Assembly (NCBI GenBank): GCA_947478725.1
Contig: CANJWZ010000014.1
Location: 29,725-93,724, forward strand
Origin: Comamonadaceae bacterium
Lineage (GTDB): Bacteria > Pseudomonadota > Gammaproteobacteria > Burkholderiales > Burkholderiaceae_C
Length of the DNA stretch: 64,000 bases
Direction: 5' to 3'
In this document: positions 8,107-16,805 of the stretch, in pieces
How the letters are laid out: every line of letters begins with the position of its first letter
Position numbering within the stretch: position 1 is the first letter of the stretch
Position numbers and translations under genes: made by a program
The notes under the pieces: generated by a model
What the model was told of the DNA's origin: nothing
What the model saw: the letters and a program-made list of their open reading frames with translations, nothing else
The model's database searches: none

Positions 8107-8921
8107 CGCATCCTGATTGGCTCGTACCCAACTGGCCAGCACCGGCCCATGTGAAAGCGGTGCTGACCACCCGCGCTGGAGGTTGCTCCAGCGCACCATG
8201 GGACAGCATGAATCTGGGCGACCACGTCGGCGATGTGCCTGAGCAGGTGTTGGCCAACCGCGCCATGTTGCAAAAAACTGTTGGGGCACAGGCTGTGTTT
8301 TTAAAACAGGTGCATGGTGTTGGCGTTGCGCCATTGAGCAGCAGCACCCCCAACGGCACGGCGGCGGATGCCTGCCTGACCACCGAGCGAGGTCTGGCTT
8401 GCACCATCATGGTGGCGGACTGTTTGCCGGTGCTGTTGACCAACACTGACGGCACGGCGATAGCGGCCGCCCATGCAGGCTGGCGCGGGCTGGCTGGAAC
8501 TGAATCGATAGGCATTCTGGAGGCTGTTGTAAATGCTTTTCAGGCATCAAAAAAGCCTTTAGGCCCGTCAATATATGGGCTAGCAGCTCCTGAAATAATA
8601 GCGTGGCTGGGGCCTTGCATTGGCCCGACGGCGTTTGAAGTGGGTGCTGAAGTCAAGACGGCGTTTGAAGCTGGCCAGACCGATGCAGCTCGATTTTTCG
8701 CAGCAACCGGCAAGGGGAAGTTTCTGGCTGACCTGGCGGGCTTGGCCAGGGCGAGGTTGAAGGCCTTGGGCATCGCGCAGATTCATGGCAACAACAGCAC
8801 AGCCGATTGGTGTACGGTGGCCAACCCGTCCAGGTTCTTTTCGCACCGGCGTGATGCAGGTAAGCATGGCAATGGTTTCGGTACGACCGGCCGCATGGCT
8901 GCGTGCGTCTGGCTAGCGTGA
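8103..8921 (+). CDS. pgeF: Laccase-domain protein / peptidoglycan editing factor PgeF (YfiH)
   Basis: A 272-residue cytoplasmic protein of the DUF152/YfiH family, which keeps wrong residues out of peptidoglycan precursors and has also been assigned purine-nucleoside phosphorylase or oxidase activity. Metal-site residues are visible: His71 (FLKQVHG), Cys107 (VADCLPVLL) and His124 (AAAHAGWRGL). A TTG start overlapping the maiA stop is used because DWLVPNWPAP right after it is the conserved N-terminus. Between GWRGLAG and AWLGPCIGP there are some 15-20 more residues than usual; these are encoded by an interspersed hairpin repeat inserted in frame. Confidence 0.9.
   Translation: MTHPDWLVPNWPAPAHVKAVLTTRAGGCSSAPWDSMNLGDHVGDVPEQVLANRAMLQKTVGAQAVFLKQVHGVGVAPLSSSTPNGTAADACLTTERGLACTIMVADCLPVLLTNTDGTAIAAAHAGWRGLAGTESIGILEAVVNAFQASKKPLGPSIYGLAAPEIIAWLGPCIGPTAFEVGAEVKTAFEAGQTDAARFFAATGKGKFLADLAGLARARLKALGIAQIHGNNSTADWCTVANPSRFFSHRRDAGKHGNGFGTTGRMAACVWLA
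8540..8602 (-). repeat. Interspersed hairpin repeat inside pgeF
   Basis: On the minus strand it reads from GCTATTATTTCAGGAGC through GCTAGCCC, a 10-base loop and GGGCCTA to GGCTTTTTTGATG. The 63-bp length is a multiple of three and the frame of pgeF stays open. It aligns with the copies at 16.7, 26.1, 45.5 and 53.0 kb. Confidence 0.75.
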
Positions 8922-8934
8922 AGAGCACTTGTCT

Positions 8935-9561
8935 TTAACGGTTAGCCTTGGTCATCAAATCAAACATGGTGCGGATGGTGTTGGTAAAACGCGGCCGCAT
9001 GCGGCTGCTCCATTCGGTTTCCCGTATGGCCAGCCAAGGGGGCGAACCCAGGGTTTCTTGGGTGACCAGGTCGTAGCAGGCCAGCGACAGCGGGCCGTGG
9101 TCGTGGTTCACATAACGGCTGGCGCGCACGCAGCCGGGAACCAGGGCCAGTCCGGGCATGTGTTCGGTGTCGTACCAGCTGGAGAGCTCTGGCATCCAGC
9201 CTGTTTCAGGGTCCATTTCCACCACGTAGTGAAACACGGCTGGCGTTGTTGCAGACGCGCCGCGCTTGTCCAGCATCTGTTCAAGCCGCGAGACGCGCAG
9301 CTCAGACCAGCTGTTTTCAAGCTTGGTCTCAAGCCATGCAGCTACCGAAGGCTCAAGGGATGTGCGTTTGTCCAGATGCAGATAGGCATAAACCAGACTT
9401 TGCGCTTCATTGAAGGCGCCATGCACCTGCACAGACACATCCCGCCATGGACTATCTTGCAAAGCCGTGCGCAGGTGGTCAAGCCATTGGGGCAACGGGG
9501 CCCGGCCGCCCGCAGGCAGCCTGGCTTGCACCAGCAGGGCATCGGTGGGCGTCGCTGCCAT
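8935..9561 (-). CDS. Conserved hypothetical protein
   Basis: A protein of 208 residues (212 if the ATG at 9573 is used) that I cannot assign. Its C-terminal half, with WYDTEHMPGLALVPGC at about 130-150 and later SLACYDLVTQETLGSPPW, resembles DUF4286/EthD-like ferredoxin-fold proteins found in catabolic clusters, but this is only an impression. It begins directly after the stop of the CMD-family gene and is probably co-transcribed with it and with the upstream Bug, SDR and amidohydrolase genes. Confidence 0.7.
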   Translation of the reverse strand: MAATPTDALLVQARLPAGGRAPLPQWLDHLRTALQDSPWRDVSVQVHGAFNEAQSLVYAYLHLDKRTSLEPSVAAWLETKLENSWSELRVSRLEQMLDKRGASATTPAVFHYVVEMDPETGWMPELSSWYDTEHMPGLALVPGCVRASRYVNHDHGPLSLACYDLVTQETLGSPPWLAIRETEWSSRMRPRFTNTIRTMFDLMTKANR

Positions 9562-9562
9562 G

Positions 9563-10087
9563 TCAATGCCCAATCTGAAAAGCCGTTAAAAAGCGCGACA
9601 CCATGTTGTAAGCCGCCACGGTGGCGACCAGGTCGGCCAGTTGCTGGTCATTGAAGTGGGCTTTGACCGGGTCAAACACGCTGTCTGGCACCTCAATGTC
9701 CCGGGTCATGGTGTCTGTCAAGGCCAGCACGCAGCGTTCTTGGGCTGAAAACATATCTGATGTTGCGGCAGCGCCTTGCAGCGCGTCTATTTTTGCCTGT
9801 GACATACCAGCTTTGAGCGCATGCGGCACGTGGGCCTCGAACTCATAAGGCGCACGGTTCAGCACGGCCACCCGCAAAATCACCATTTCACGCAGGTCAG
9901 CGGGCACGCTGCTGCGGTTTCGGATGGCGGTCAGCAATTGCTCCCAGCCCTGCGCCAGCGGCGGGCTGTTCAGCAGCACCTGGTAAAGCAGCGACACGCG
10001 GCCGCGCTCGGCCGTGATGCCTGCTTCGAGCTGGGCCAGTTCAGGCCGCGTGCCGGGGGTGATGGGGGTAATTCGGTTTGGGCGCAT
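9563..10087 (-). CDS. Carboxymuconolactone decarboxylase (CMD) family protein
   Basis: A 174-residue member of the CMD/AhpD-like fold. The typical segment is LREMVILRVAVLNRAPYEFE followed by AHVPHALKAGM (residues 65-95). There is no CxxC peroxidatic pair of AhpD, so it is a CMD-like protein, probably acting on a ring-derived lactone or related compound, rather than a peroxidase. It lies in a leftward set with a Bug receptor, an SDR and a PDC-hydrolase-like amidohydrolase, which suggests a carboxylic-acid or lactone catabolic route. Confidence 0.83.
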   Translation of the reverse strand: MRPNRITPITPGTRPELAQLEAGITAERGRVSLLYQVLLNSPPLAQGWEQLLTAIRNRSSVPADLREMVILRVAVLNRAPYEFEAHVPHALKAGMSQAKIDALQGAAATSDMFSAQERCVLALTDTMTRDIEVPDSVFDPVKAHFNDQQLADLVATVAAYNMVSRFLTAFQIGH

Positions 10088-10107
10088 GAGCGGCTTGTTC
10101 TGGTTCG

Positions 10108-11097
10108 TTATTCAGGTTTGATTTTTTTGTCGCGAATGACTTTGCCCCATTTGGCGGTGTCATTTTTAAGCAGCAAGGCCAGTTCCGCCTGGCTCGATGC
10201 AGAAGGCTCCGCACCGGATGCCAGCAATTTGCTGCGTACCCCTTCATTGGCAAGCGCGCGCCTGACCGCCTGGTTCAGCCGCTCAAGGTCGGGCGCAGGT
10301 GTGGCCTTGCTGGCGAACAGGGCGTACCAGTTGTCTGAATCGACCCCGGGCATGCCCATTTCCTGAAAGGTTTTCACGTCTGGCAAAAGCGGGTGGCGCT
10401 TGGCTGCTGCAATGCCGATCGGCTTGAGCTTGCCGGCCTTGATAAAGCCGACCAGGCCAGGAATATCGCCAAAAAAACCATCGACGTGGCCGGCGATCAC
10501 ATCGGTGATGGCTGGCGCCGCGCCTTTGTACGGCACATGAACCAAATTGGCCTTGGTGACATCGGCCAGCAACTCCATCGCCAGATGCGGCACGCTGCCC
10601 GTACCCGACGAGGCCATGGTGGCACCGCCTGCTTTGAGCTTGGCATTGGCGATGAATTCAGCACCGGTGTTGGCCGGATTACTGGCGCCCACCACCAGCA
10701 GCTCGACGTTGTTGACGACCAGCGATATCGGCGCCAGGTCACGCAGCGGGTCGTAGGGCAGTTTTTCATACAGCGGCGGGTTAATGGCCACCGCGCCAAC
10801 GCTGGTCAGCCAGATCGTGTGGCCATCGGCCGGCGCGTTTTTAACGAACTCTGCGGCTATCGCGCCATTGGCACCGGCCTTGTTTTCAATGATGACTTGT
10901 CCGCCGAGCTCTTTGCCCAGTTGCTCGCCAAGGGTGCGGGCAACAAAATCAACCGGTCCACCCGGCGGAAAGGCCACCAACAGGCGCGTGACTTTGGCTT
11001 GGGCCATCACAGGCGGGCTCAAGCTGCTTGCCAGGGTCAATGCTGCAACGGCTATCAGGCTGAGTGCCTGTCTGCGGGAGGTGTTTCGTTTTGTCAT
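10108..11097 (-). CDS. Bug-family (TctC-like) periplasmic solute-binding protein
   Basis: A 329-residue extracytoplasmic receptor. A signal peptide (about 1-33, ending VMAQA) is followed by VTRLLVAFPPGGPVDFVAR, the conserved Bug opening with the PGG carboxylate-binding loop. Such proteins bind organic acids for tripartite tricarboxylate transporters, but no TctA/TctB genes are nearby, so this is one of the many orphan Bugs of Burkholderiales. I use the ATG at 11097 because it directly precedes the signal peptide. It lies 20 bp after the SDR gene, in the same transcription unit. Confidence 0.9.
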   Translation of the reverse strand: MTKRNTSRRQALSLIAVAALTLASSLSPPVMAQAKVTRLLVAFPPGGPVDFVARTLGEQLGKELGGQVIIENKAGANGAIAAEFVKNAPADGHTIWLTSVGAVAINPPLYEKLPYDPLRDLAPISLVVNNVELLVVGASNPANTGAEFIANAKLKAGGATMASSGTGSVPHLAMELLADVTKANLVHVPYKGAAPAITDVIAGHVDGFFGDIPGLVGFIKAGKLKPIGIAAAKRHPLLPDVKTFQEMGMPGVDSDNWYALFASKATPAPDLERLNQAVRRALANEGVRSKLLASGAEPSASSQAELALLLKNDTAKWGKVIRDKKIKPE

Positions 11098-11116
11098 GGT
11101 TTTTCCTTTGTTCCTG

Positions 11117-11917
11117 TCAATCACATCGAACCGACATACCGCCGTCAACAACGATTTCTGTGCCGGTGATGAATCGGGCTTCATCGGACGCCAAAAACAG
11201 CGCCGCGTTGGCAGTATCGCGGCCATCGCCCATGAACGGCAGCGGAATGCGCGCCTGACGCTGCGCCAGCAGGGCCGATACATCGCCGCCGGTGCGCTGC
11301 TTGGCCAGGCGCACATCCACCATCGGTGTATAGAGCTGGCCCGGCACAACGGTGTTCACGCGTATGCCTTTCTTGGCGTACTGCACCGCCACCACGCGTG
11401 AAAACTGGATCACCCCGGCCTTGGTGGAGGCATAGGCCACCTGGGCCGAGCCTGTCCAGCGGGTACCCGATGTTGATGCGATGTTGACGATAGCGCCAGC
11501 GGCTTGTTGGTCCATGATTGGCAGCACGTGCTTGCAGGTCAGAAAGACGCTTTTCAGGTTGTGGTCGAGCTGTGCGTCCCAGACTTCTTCAGACATCTCA
11601 ACCGGCCCACCGGCAGCCGAACCGCCCACGTTGTTCACCAGAATGTCAATGCGTCCAAAGCGTGCCATGCAGCCGGCCACCACTGCTGCGATGGCGTCAG
11701 ATTGCGTCACGTCGCAGGTGGCGATGTCAATCTCGCCGCCCGCGTCTTTGACCAGCTGCACCGTTTCCTGCATGCGTTCGGCGTCGCGGTCTAAAGCGAA
11801 TACTTTGGCGCCTTCCTGGGCAAAACGCACGGCTATCGCTCGGCCATTGCCCCAACCAGGGCCGACCGAGCCTGCGCCGGTGATCAAGGCGACCTTACCC
11901 TGTAAACGTCCTGTCAT
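11117..11917 (-). CDS. SDR-family oxidoreductase
   Basis: A 266-residue classical short-chain dehydrogenase. The cofactor loop TGAGSVGPGWGNG spans 14-25 (longer than the usual TGxxxGIG), NNVGG lies at 95-99, a catalytic Ser near 150, and Tyr162 with Lys166 in the YASTK motif. It likely oxidises an alcohol of the same pathway as its neighbours; the substrate is not identifiable. Its start overlaps the amidohydrolase stop by four bases. Confidence 0.88.
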   Translation of the reverse strand: MTGRLQGKVALITGAGSVGPGWGNGRAIAVRFAQEGAKVFALDRDAERMQETVQLVKDAGGEIDIATCDVTQSDAIAAVVAGCMARFGRIDILVNNVGGSAAGGPVEMSEEVWDAQLDHNLKSVFLTCKHVLPIMDQQAAGAIVNIASTSGTRWTGSAQVAYASTKAGVIQFSRVVAVQYAKKGIRVNTVVPGQLYTPMVDVRLAKQRTGGDVSALLAQRQARIPLPFMGDGRDTANAALFLASDEARFITGTEIVVDGGMSVRCD

Positions 11918-12780
11918 GCTGAAAACCCATAAAAGCGCTGCGGATTGTGGACCAGCAGCTTGTTCAGTAAGTCGGTGGTGGGTGCAATGCTGTCCAGCAA
12001 GTCAACCAGTGCGCCATCGTCCGGCACATGGGTATGGTTGGGGTGTGGCCAGTCGGTGCCCCAAAAGCAACGATCGGGAAATGATTGCACCAGTTGCCGT
12101 GCCAGTGCCGCGCCGAGCGCATACGGCGGTGCCGCGTCAATCCGGTCTGCACCACTGACCTTGACATAAAAACGCGGGTCTTGCATCAGCTGGCACAGGG
12201 CACGAAAGTCGGCATGGTCAGCGCCCTGCGTTGCATCGACCCGCGCCATATGGTCTATCACGACAGGCACGGCCGAGCCTAGCAGGACAGGCGCCAGCTC
12301 ATGAATCAAGCTGCTGTCAAAGTGCACCTGCAGATGCATGCCCTGCGGGGCCAGGCGTTGCGTCAGGGCAAGCACCTGCTGCGCTGATGCGCCTTGCCCG
12401 AGATGCTTCATGAAATTGAAACGCACGCCGCGAAACCCGGCCGCTTTCAGGCGCGCCAGTTCTACATCGGGCACATCATGCGGTGCCAGCGCCACGCCCA
12501 GGTAGTGGCCGCCACCCGCTGCAATGGCGTCTTCCACCGCTGAATTGTCAAAACCATGCACCGCTGACTGAACCATCACGCAGCGCGAAATGCCCAGCTG
12601 CCGGTGCAGCGCAAACAGGGTTTCTTTGGGGGCGTCAGCGGGGGTGAAGTTACGCGTGACAGCAAAAGGAAAGCGCGCCGCAGGCCCAAACACATGCACG
12701 TGGCTGTCGCAAGCGCCTGCGGGCAGGCGCAGGGCGGGGCGTGACGGTTGGGGGTTAAAGGTCAGTACAGGAGATGTCAT
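11914..12780 (-). CDS. Amidohydrolase, 2-pyrone-4,6-dicarboxylate hydrolase-like
   Basis: A 288-residue TIM-barrel hydrolase of the amidohydrolase-2 group, closest in style to LigI, which opens 2-pyrone-4,6-dicarboxylate in protocatechuate/gallate meta-cleavage. ACDSHVHVFGP gives the HxH pair (His27, His29), and FWGTDWPHPNHTH near the C-terminus carries the conserved Asp. It is first in the leftward set and overlaps the SDR gene by ATGA. The exact lactone substrate is inferred. Confidence 0.82.
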   Translation of the reverse strand: MTSPVLTFNPQPSRPALRLPAGACDSHVHVFGPAARFPFAVTRNFTPADAPKETLFALHRQLGISRCVMVQSAVHGFDNSAVEDAIAAGGGHYLGVALAPHDVPDVELARLKAAGFRGVRFNFMKHLGQGASAQQVLALTQRLAPQGMHLQVHFDSSLIHELAPVLLGSAVPVVIDHMARVDATQGADHADFRALCQLMQDPRFYVKVSGADRIDAAPPYALGAALARQLVQSFPDRCFWGTDWPHPNHTHVPDDGALVDLLDSIAPTTDLLNKLLVHNPQRFYGFSA

Positions 12781-12889
12781 GGTGTTGGAGTGTATGTTGA
12801 CGGCGCTGCCCCTTTTTGCTGGCCGACATACAAATATCAGCTATTTGAATCACCAACACGATGAGCTGATCGAACACCGCCCCAGGAGA

Positions 12890-13391
12890 ATGCCATCAAG
12901 CGGCACCGTCTTGAATGCTTCGTCGCCGTGGTGGAGGCGGGCAGCTTCAGCAAGGCTGCAACCGCACTGATGATGTCCCACCCGCGCTCAGCCAGCAGGT
13001 CGCCGCGCTGGAGCTTGAGACCGGCCAGCGCTTGCTCAACCGCAACGGCAGAGGCGCAGAGCCGACCGATGCCGGCCTGGCATTGCTGGCCCATGCACAC
13101 GGATATGCTCTGAAGGTGGTGGCAGAGATCGACTCGATCAAAACCGTGCTGTCGCTGGTTGAGCGGGGGGTGGCGGCGACCGTGCTGCCGGTCAGCGCGA
13201 TACGCGAATGGACACATGACAAGCCGCCTTTCACGGCCGAGACTTACGCACCGCTGGTCCGTAACCGCTTGTGTGTGGCCGTGCCCAAAGCCAGGCCGGC
13301 CACGCGATTGAGCCGTTTTTTGGTGCAACTGACACGCGACTTGTGTTTGAAGCACGATGGCGACACGGCGCGACTGCAAAAAACAGCCTGA
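12890..13391 (+). pseudogene. LysR-family regulator, frameshifted and internally deleted
   Basis: From 12895 one frame reads the LysR helix-turn-helix start (LECFVAVVEAGSFSKAATAL). Around 12980 the frame must change to read PALSQQVAALELETGQRLLNR and TDAGLALLAHAHGYA. The text then jumps directly to the distal part of the effector domain (SLVERGVAATVLPVSAIREW, then the C-terminus). Intact members have about 300 residues; only about 165 remain, so roughly 130 residues of linker and effector domain are deleted, in addition to frameshifts at the start and near 12980. It is divergent from the amidohydrolase operon and was probably its regulator. Confidence 0.8.
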
Positions 13392-13403
13392 CGGCCTGAG
13401 GCC

Positions 13404-13670
13404 CTAGGGTGGGGGTGGGGTAACAGGCGTGCTGGCCGGGTCCGGTGCAGTCTGTGCTGCCAGGTGCGCGGCGCGTTCTTCGGCCTCCCGTTTTTTGATC
13501 GCTTTCTTGCGCGCGGGCGTGCCCATCAAATAAGCCACCAGCGCCGCTGGCCCAACACCATAAAGAAAAAAGGTCACAACGGCACCAAGCAGCGTCCCAT
13601 TGGTGTTGGTGGCCTCGGCCACGCTCATCATGAGCACCACATAAATCCAGGCAATAACAACCAAATACAT
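13404..13670 (-). CDS. Small membrane protein of unknown function
   Basis: An 88-residue protein with two hydrophobic helices (about 1-18 and 26-50), then a charged segment KKAIKKREAEERAAHLAAQ and a Pro-rich tail ending in PPPP. The topology resembles small conserved inner-membrane proteins of Comamonadaceae with no assigned role. It stands alone between the LysR pseudogene and phaC, on the opposite strand from both. Confidence 0.7.
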   Translation of the reverse strand: MYLVVIAWIYVVLMMSVAEATNTNGTLLGAVVTFFLYGVGPAALVAYLMGTPARKKAIKKREAEERAAHLAAQTAPDPASTPVTPPPP

Positions 13671-13792
13671 AAAAAAATCCGTTGAGGCGTCTAGTGAGCG
13701 CCGCTATTTAGAAAACACGAGCCAAATACTGCCAAAATAAGAGCATCAACAGCTGCTGGGCGTGGCCTGCAGCCCATCAACCCGGGAACACC

Positions 13793-15475
13793 ATGAATTT
13801 TGACGCAAACTGGCAAAAAGCGGCCACCCAGATGCAAGAGGCCTTCAAAGGCATGGTGCAGCAGCCAGCAGGCACACCCGCCAGCCCCGTGCAGTTTGAC
13901 CTCGCCAAGCTGCAAAGCATCCAGCAAAGTTACATCGACGATGCCACTGCGCTGTGGAACCAGTCACTGCAAGCCGGCACCGCCGTCGCGCCCGCGCCAG
14001 ACCGCCGATTTTCAACCCCGGCGTGGAACGACAACCCGGCGTCCAAATTTTCAGCTGCCACTTACCTGCTGAACGCCAAAGCCTTGAGCGCCATGGCAGA
14101 TGCCGTGGTGGGCGACGACAAAACCAAAGCCCGTGTGCGCTTTGCAGTGGAGCAGTCTCTTGCGGCCATGGCTCCCAGCAACTTCCTGCCGCTCAACGCC
14201 GACGCGATTAAAAAAGCCATCGATACCAACGGCGAAAGCATCGGCAAGGGCATACAAAACCTGCTCCACGACATGCGGCAAGGTCATGTGTCGATGACCG
14301 ACGAGAGCCAGTTTGAGGTCGGCAAGAACGTCGCCACCACTGAAGGCGCGGTGGTGTTTGAAAACGAATTTTTCCAGTTGCTTGAATACAAGCCGCTGAC
14401 CAAAACAGTCCATGAAAAGCCGTTTCTGCTGGTGCCTCCCTGTATCAACAAGTTTTACATTCTTGACTTGCAACCTGAAAACTCTTTGATCCGCTACGCA
14501 GTGGCGCAAGGTCACCGCACCTTTGTGGTCAGCTGGCGCAACCCGGATGAGTCGATGCGCAGTAAAACCTGGGACGACTACATTGAAAACGCTGCCATCA
14601 AGGCCATCAAGATGGTTCAGGACATCACCGCTGCCAAAACCATCAACACGCTGGGCTTTTGCGTCGGGGGCACGATTTTGGCGACCGCCCTCAGCGTGCT
14701 TGCTGCACGCGGGGAAAAACCCGCTGCGAGTCTGACACTGCTCACATCTCTGCTTGATTTCACCGACACGGGAATTCTGGATATTTTTATTGACGAGCAG
14801 TCGGTGGCTTACCGCGAACAGGAAATGGGCGGTGGCGGCTTGCTCAAGGGGCAAGACCTGGCCTCAACCTTCAGTTTTTTGCGGCCCAACGACCTGGTGT
14901 GGAACTACGTGGTCGGCAACTACCTGAAGGGCGAAACACCCCCACCGTTTGATTTGCTTTATTGGAACAGCGACTCCACCAATTTGCCGGGCCCGTTTTA
15001 CGCCTGGTATCTGCGCAACACCTATTTTGAAAACAAGCTCATCAGCCCGGGCCAACTGACGGTGTGTGGCCAAAAAATCGACCTGAGCAAGCTCGACATG
15101 CCCACCTATGTGTACGGCTCGCGTGAAGACCACATTGTGCCGATTGGCGGAGCGTACGCGTCGACCCAGCACCTGCGCGGTAAAAAGCGTTTCGTGATGG
15201 GTGCTTCAGGCCATATTGCGGGTGTCATCAACCCGCCAGCCAAAAACAAACGCAGCTTCTGGACAAATGACAAGCTGCCCGCCAACCAATTTCCTGCTGC
15301 GCAAAGCGATTGGCTGAAAACCGCCACCGAGCATCCGGGCAGCTGGTGGACAGACTGGTCAGGCTGGCTCAAAGCGCATGCGGGCAAGCAGCTTGCTGCC
15401 CCCAAAACCTATGGCAGCCGCAAGCACAAAGTCATCGAGCCTGCGCCAGGCCGTTACGTCAAGGCAAAAGCTTAA
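13793..15475 (+). CDS. phaC: Class I poly(3-hydroxyalkanoate) synthase
   Basis: A 560-residue synthase that polymerises (R)-3-hydroxybutyryl-CoA on the surface of PHB granules. The nucleophile is Cys290 in the lipase-like box GFCVGG; the likely Asp446 (SREDHIVP) and His474 (GASGHIAG) complete the triad. The N-terminal domain FDANWQKAATQMQEAFKGMV is phasin-like and usual for class I. It heads phaC-phaA-phaB, the complete PHB route from acetyl-CoA. Confidence 0.96.
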   Translation: MNFDANWQKAATQMQEAFKGMVQQPAGTPASPVQFDLAKLQSIQQSYIDDATALWNQSLQAGTAVAPAPDRRFSTPAWNDNPASKFSAATYLLNAKALSAMADAVVGDDKTKARVRFAVEQSLAAMAPSNFLPLNADAIKKAIDTNGESIGKGIQNLLHDMRQGHVSMTDESQFEVGKNVATTEGAVVFENEFFQLLEYKPLTKTVHEKPFLLVPPCINKFYILDLQPENSLIRYAVAQGHRTFVVSWRNPDESMRSKTWDDYIENAAIKAIKMVQDITAAKTINTLGFCVGGTILATALSVLAARGEKPAASLTLLTSLLDFTDTGILDIFIDEQSVAYREQEMGGGGLLKGQDLASTFSFLRPNDLVWNYVVGNYLKGETPPPFDLLYWNSDSTNLPGPFYAWYLRNTYFENKLISPGQLTVCGQKIDLSKLDMPTYVYGSREDHIVPIGGAYASTQHLRGKKRFVMGASGHIAGVINPPAKNKRSFWTNDKLPANQFPAAQSDWLKTATEHPGSWWTDWSGWLKAHAGKQLAAPKTYGSRKHKVIEPAPGRYVKAKA

Positions 15476-15510
15476 TTTTTCACTCTAATTTCATCAAAAG
15501 GAAAGTCATC

Positions 15511-16689
15511 ATGGAAGACATCGTTATCGTTTCAGCCGCCCGGACCGCCGTGGGTAAATTTGGCGGCACGCTGGCCAAAACGCCCGCCACTGAGTTGGGC
15601 GCTGCGGTTGTCCGTGCGGTGCTGGAGCGCGCCAAGCTCAGCGCTGACCTGGTTGGCGAAGTCATCATGGGTCAGGTGCTGACGGCGGGCGTGGGCCAAA
15701 ACGCAGCGCGCCAAACCGTGCTCAAGGCAGGCTTTCCGCAAAGCATTCCCGGCCTGACCATCAACGCCGTCTGCGGCTCCGGCCTCAAAGCCGTGATGCT
15801 GGCCGCGCAGGTCGTCGCCACCGGCGACAGCGAGATCGTGATTGCCGGCGGCCAGGAGTCGATGAGCTTGTCGCCCCACGTGCTCAACGGCTCGCGTGAC
15901 GGCCAGCGCATGGGTGACTGGAAGATGGTTGACAGCATGATTGTTGACGGCCTGTGGGACGTTTACAACCAGTACCACATGGGCATCACGGCTGAAAACG
16001 TGGCCAAAAAATACGGTATCACCCGCGACATGCAAGACGCATTGGCGCTGGCCAGCCAGACCAAAGCCGCTGCTGCGCAAGACGCTGGCAAATTCAAAGA
16101 CGAAATCGTGCCGTTTTCTATTGCGCAAAAAAAGGGTGACCCGATTGTTTTTGCTTCAGACGAATTCATCAACCGCAAAACCAACGCTGAAGTATTGGCT
16201 GGCCTGCGTCCCGCATTTGACAAAGCTGGCGGCGTCACCGCAGGCAATGCATCGGGCCTGAACGACGGCGCCGCTGCCGTGATGGTCATGACGGCCAAAA
16301 AAGCCGCCGCGCTGGGCTTGACGCCCTTGGCGCGCATCGTCAGCTACGCCACCACCGGCCTGGACCCTGCCACCATGGGCATGGGACCGGTGCCAGCCTC
16401 CACCAAAGCGCTGGCTCGCGCTGGCTGGAAGCCCGCCGACCTTGACGTGCTGGAGATCAACGAAGCCTTCGCCGCACAGGCCTGCGCCGTGAACAACGAA
16501 ATGGGCTGGGACACCAGCAAGGTCAACGTCAATGGCGGTGCAATTGCCATCGGCCACCCGATTGGCGCATCAGGTTGCCGAATTTTGGTCACCCTGCTGC
16601 ACGAGATGGTGCGCAGCGGTGGCAAAAAGGGCATTGCCAGCTTGTGTATTGGCGGCGGCATGGGGGTTGCCCTATGCGTGGAACGCTGA
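15511..16689 (+). CDS. phaA: Acetyl-CoA C-acetyltransferase (beta-ketothiolase)
   Basis: A 392-residue thiolase condensing two acetyl-CoA to acetoacetyl-CoA, the first step of PHB synthesis. The acyl-accepting Cys88 lies in NAVCGSGLKAV; the other active-site blocks are NEAFAAQA, GHPIGASGCR and CIGGGMGVAL at the C-terminus. The start at 15511 is preceded by an AAAGGAAAG ribosome-binding site. It lies 35 bp after phaC, with a hairpin repeat between it and phaB. Confidence 0.95.
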   Translation: MEDIVIVSAARTAVGKFGGTLAKTPATELGAAVVRAVLERAKLSADLVGEVIMGQVLTAGVGQNAARQTVLKAGFPQSIPGLTINAVCGSGLKAVMLAAQVVATGDSEIVIAGGQESMSLSPHVLNGSRDGQRMGDWKMVDSMIVDGLWDVYNQYHMGITAENVAKKYGITRDMQDALALASQTKAAAAQDAGKFKDEIVPFSIAQKKGDPIVFASDEFINRKTNAEVLAGLRPAFDKAGGVTAGNASGLNDGAAAVMVMTAKKAAALGLTPLARIVSYATTGLDPATMGMGPVPASTKALARAGWKPADLDVLEINEAFAAQACAVNNEMGWDTSKVNVNGGAIAIGHPIGASGCRILVTLLHEMVRSGGKKGIASLCIGGGMGVALCVER

Positions 16690-16713
16690 AAATCGGTTAA
16701 ATTGCTATCGATT

Positions 16714-16774
16714 TCTGCAAAAACTCACGTGTGGCCCAATAAATACGTGGGTTAGCAGCTATTCATTAAATAGC
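16714..16774 (-). repeat. Interspersed hairpin repeat between phaA and phaB
   Basis: On the minus strand it begins with the perfect stem-loop GCTATT-TAATG-AATAGC, then a second arm pairing CCC with GGG around an AT-rich loop, then GAGTTTTTGC. It fills most of the 116-bp gap between phaA and phaB, so it may affect mRNA processing or relative expression of the two genes. Confidence 0.78.
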
Positions 16775-16805
16775 AAATATTCTTTCGATATCCAAGGACA
16801 CAAAC

